A stretch of 64,000 bases of DNA, taken from Silicimonas algicola (GTDB lineage Bacteria > Pseudomonadota > Alphaproteobacteria > Rhodobacterales > Rhodobacteraceae). Shown here one piece after another: positions 63,156 through 64,000 of the stretch (within the stretch, counting starts at the first letter, position 1; each line of letters begins with the position of its first letter). Below the pieces are notes generated by a model. It was not told the DNA's origin. It searched no databases and was given only the letters and a program-made list of their open reading frames with translations. The position numbers and the translations under genes are program-made. The stretch covers positions 1-64,000 of the forward strand of contig NZ_QGGV01000008.1 of the NCBI RefSeq assembly GCF_003148765.1, given 5' to 3'.

Positions 63156-63524
63156 CTAATCCTTTCCTGACCTGAGTACGTGCTCCAGCGCTCGTGCAAG
63201 ATCTTTTGCGCGATAAGGTTTGCTTACAAGCAGACCTTCTAAGCCGAATTGCTTCAACTCATTTGGCTCATAGCCTGAAGCAAGAATGACGGGGACCCCG
63301 GCGTCTTTCAAAGCATCGACGACGGGTTGTGCGCTTTTGCCAGCGAGATTCGCATCAACGACGGCAACATCAGGTTTACGCGATTGAAGCAGCTCAATCG
63401 CTGCGGCCGGCGTGGAAGCGGGCCCCATGACGTTGTGTCCGAGATCCTTGAGAAGATCCTCTAGCTCCATCGCGATCAGCGCTTCGTCCTCTACCGCGAG
63501 GATCGTGAGGGGCTCATCCGTCAT
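63156..63524 (-). CDS. Single-domain response regulator
   Basis: A 122-residue receiver domain: ILAVEDEALIAMELEDLLKD, the phospho-Asp in VAVVDANLAGKSAQ, VILASGYEPNE (Thr/Ser switch as Ser), and KPYRAKDLARALEHVL with the conserved Lys. No output domain. It overlaps the HWE-type kinase gene by 11 bases, so they are partners; such pairs often feed the general stress response or light/redox signalling in alphaproteobacteria. Confidence 0.93.
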   Translation of the reverse strand: MTDEPLTILAVEDEALIAMELEDLLKDLGHNVMGPASTPAAAIELLQSRKPDVAVVDANLAGKSAQPVVDALKDAGVPVILASGYEPNELKQFGLEGLLVSKPYRAKDLARALEHVLRSGKD

Positions 63525-64000
63525 CGCTCAAGATCCTTTCAGCAGGAAACGACATACGACAGGTAAGTCCCGTCGGCGCATAGTCGAGCGTTACCTTGCC
63601 GTCGAGCTCGTAGGCGATGCCCCGCTCCAGCATCCGGCTTCCGAATCCGTCGCGCTCCGGTTTTTCGACCCTCGGGCCGTCGTGTTCGCTCCAGGACACG
63701 TCCAGCCGCTGGCCCTCCTTGTCCTTCCGCAATTCCCAGGACAGGCTCACCGTCCCGTCGGAGTTTTTAAGCGCGCCATACTTCAGCGCGTTGGTGGACA
63801 GCTCATGCAGCGCCATCGAGATCGTGATGGCGGCGTTCGGCGACAGCCGGACAGCCGGCCCCTCGAACACCAGCCTGTCCTGTCCGTCCACGAAGCCTCC
63901 CAGAACGGCGTCGGCAAGCTCGCGCAGGTCGGTGCCGAGCCAGCGTTCCTTGGTCAGGAGGCCATGCGTCCGTGCCAGAGCCTGCACTCGGTCCTGAAAA
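63514..64000 (-). CDS. HWE/HisKA_2-type sensor histidine kinase, cut by window end
   Basis: The C-terminal ~160 residues of a kinase of the HWE type: FQDRVQALARTHGLLTKERW at the window edge (end of the dimerisation region), AITISMALHELSTNALKYGA (N box with the HELxTNAxKYGA signature), LDVSWSEHDGPRVE and RDGFGSRMLERGIAYELDG (the G/W-type lid region). The sensor part lies beyond 64000. It is the cognate kinase of the receiver at 63156. Confidence 0.9.
   Translation of the reverse strand, partial: FQDRVQALARTHGLLTKERWLGTDLRELADAVLGGFVDGQDRLVFEGPAVRLSPNAAITISMALHELSTNALKYGALKNSDGTVSLSWELRKDKEGQRLDVSWSEHDGPRVEKPERDGFGSRMLERGIAYELDGKVTLDYAPTGLTCRMSFPAERILSDDG

Noticed and set aside
62750-63175. 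142-codon plus-strand frame across the GGAACA cluster
   Set aside because: Its KEQKEQEEQ-type stretch is simply the hexamer array translated; there is no ribosome binding site and the composition is odd, so repeats explain it better than a gene.

Overview
This is high-GC DNA from an alphaproteobacterium of the Rhodobacterales (Rhodobacter/Roseobacter group). The placement rests on conserved gene strings (yacG-rng-maf-infA-LMW phosphatase-UPF0262-hisD-DUF2948-murA; dac-tmk-holB-tatD-MBL; glpX-recJ), a DctPQM/DctBD set, DUF2842 and DUF2948 proteins and a VPLPA-type sorting tail. The window alternates between core chromosome and accessory DNA, with tRNA genes at the junctions.

1-25070 is an accessory region. 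It opens with decayed remnants (signal-peptide gene cut by the window edge, PepSY-like tail, YVTN propeller piece, IS1380 transposase with a stop and a frameshift). An alcohol-oxidation locus follows: a PQQ dehydrogenase of the sorbose/sorbosone type, two periplasmic binding proteins, an ABC-2 transporter, an M50-like membrane protein without a metal site, and a cytochrome c. Then come IS5 and IS110 remnants, a DUF1989 protein, a winged-helix/TolB/TPR regulator divergent from a small protein, hemN behind an FNR-like box, a Tat-exported esterase, a recombinase scrap, a lipoprotein and dodecin. 19.8-25.0 kb is a prophage remnant: two P27 terminase small-subunit copies flanking a DUF6884/GIY-YIG-like pair, an Arr-like ADP-ribosyltransferase homologue, an XRE regulator/HEPN-like/small basic protein operon with paired operators, and an imperfect ~310-bp duplication. 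It stops at the 3' end of tRNA-Ser(TGA).

25071-56906 is core chromosome: SPOR lipoprotein, D,D-carboxypeptidase, tmk, holB, tatD, an MBL hydrolase and an AEC transporter; then, on the minus strand, xylA, an MocA-type oxidoreductase, a sugar phosphate isomerase, a DctPQM TRAP transporter and its DctB/DctD pair; then tRNA-Phe and the yacG-to-murA string. After tRNA-Thr come an envelope protein with a sorting tail, hisA standing alone, purA, glpX and recJ, ending with tRNA-Glu(TTC). Between dctP and dctD lie two 18-bp palindromes of the DctD-site type, while the DctD homologue has lost its sigma-54 contact loop.

56907-~63150 is a compact element directly behind tRNA-Glu: five small genes (one terminase-small-subunit-like), a large primase-polymerase/SF3 helicase, a terminator, and then a dense cluster of ten GGAACA/TGTTCC hexamers including a 9-bp tandem array, which looks like an iteron-type replication origin. 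No integrase, capsid or large terminase gene is visible. The chromosome resumes with a response regulator and an HWE-type histidine kinase cut by the window end. No rRNA or CRISPR array is present.
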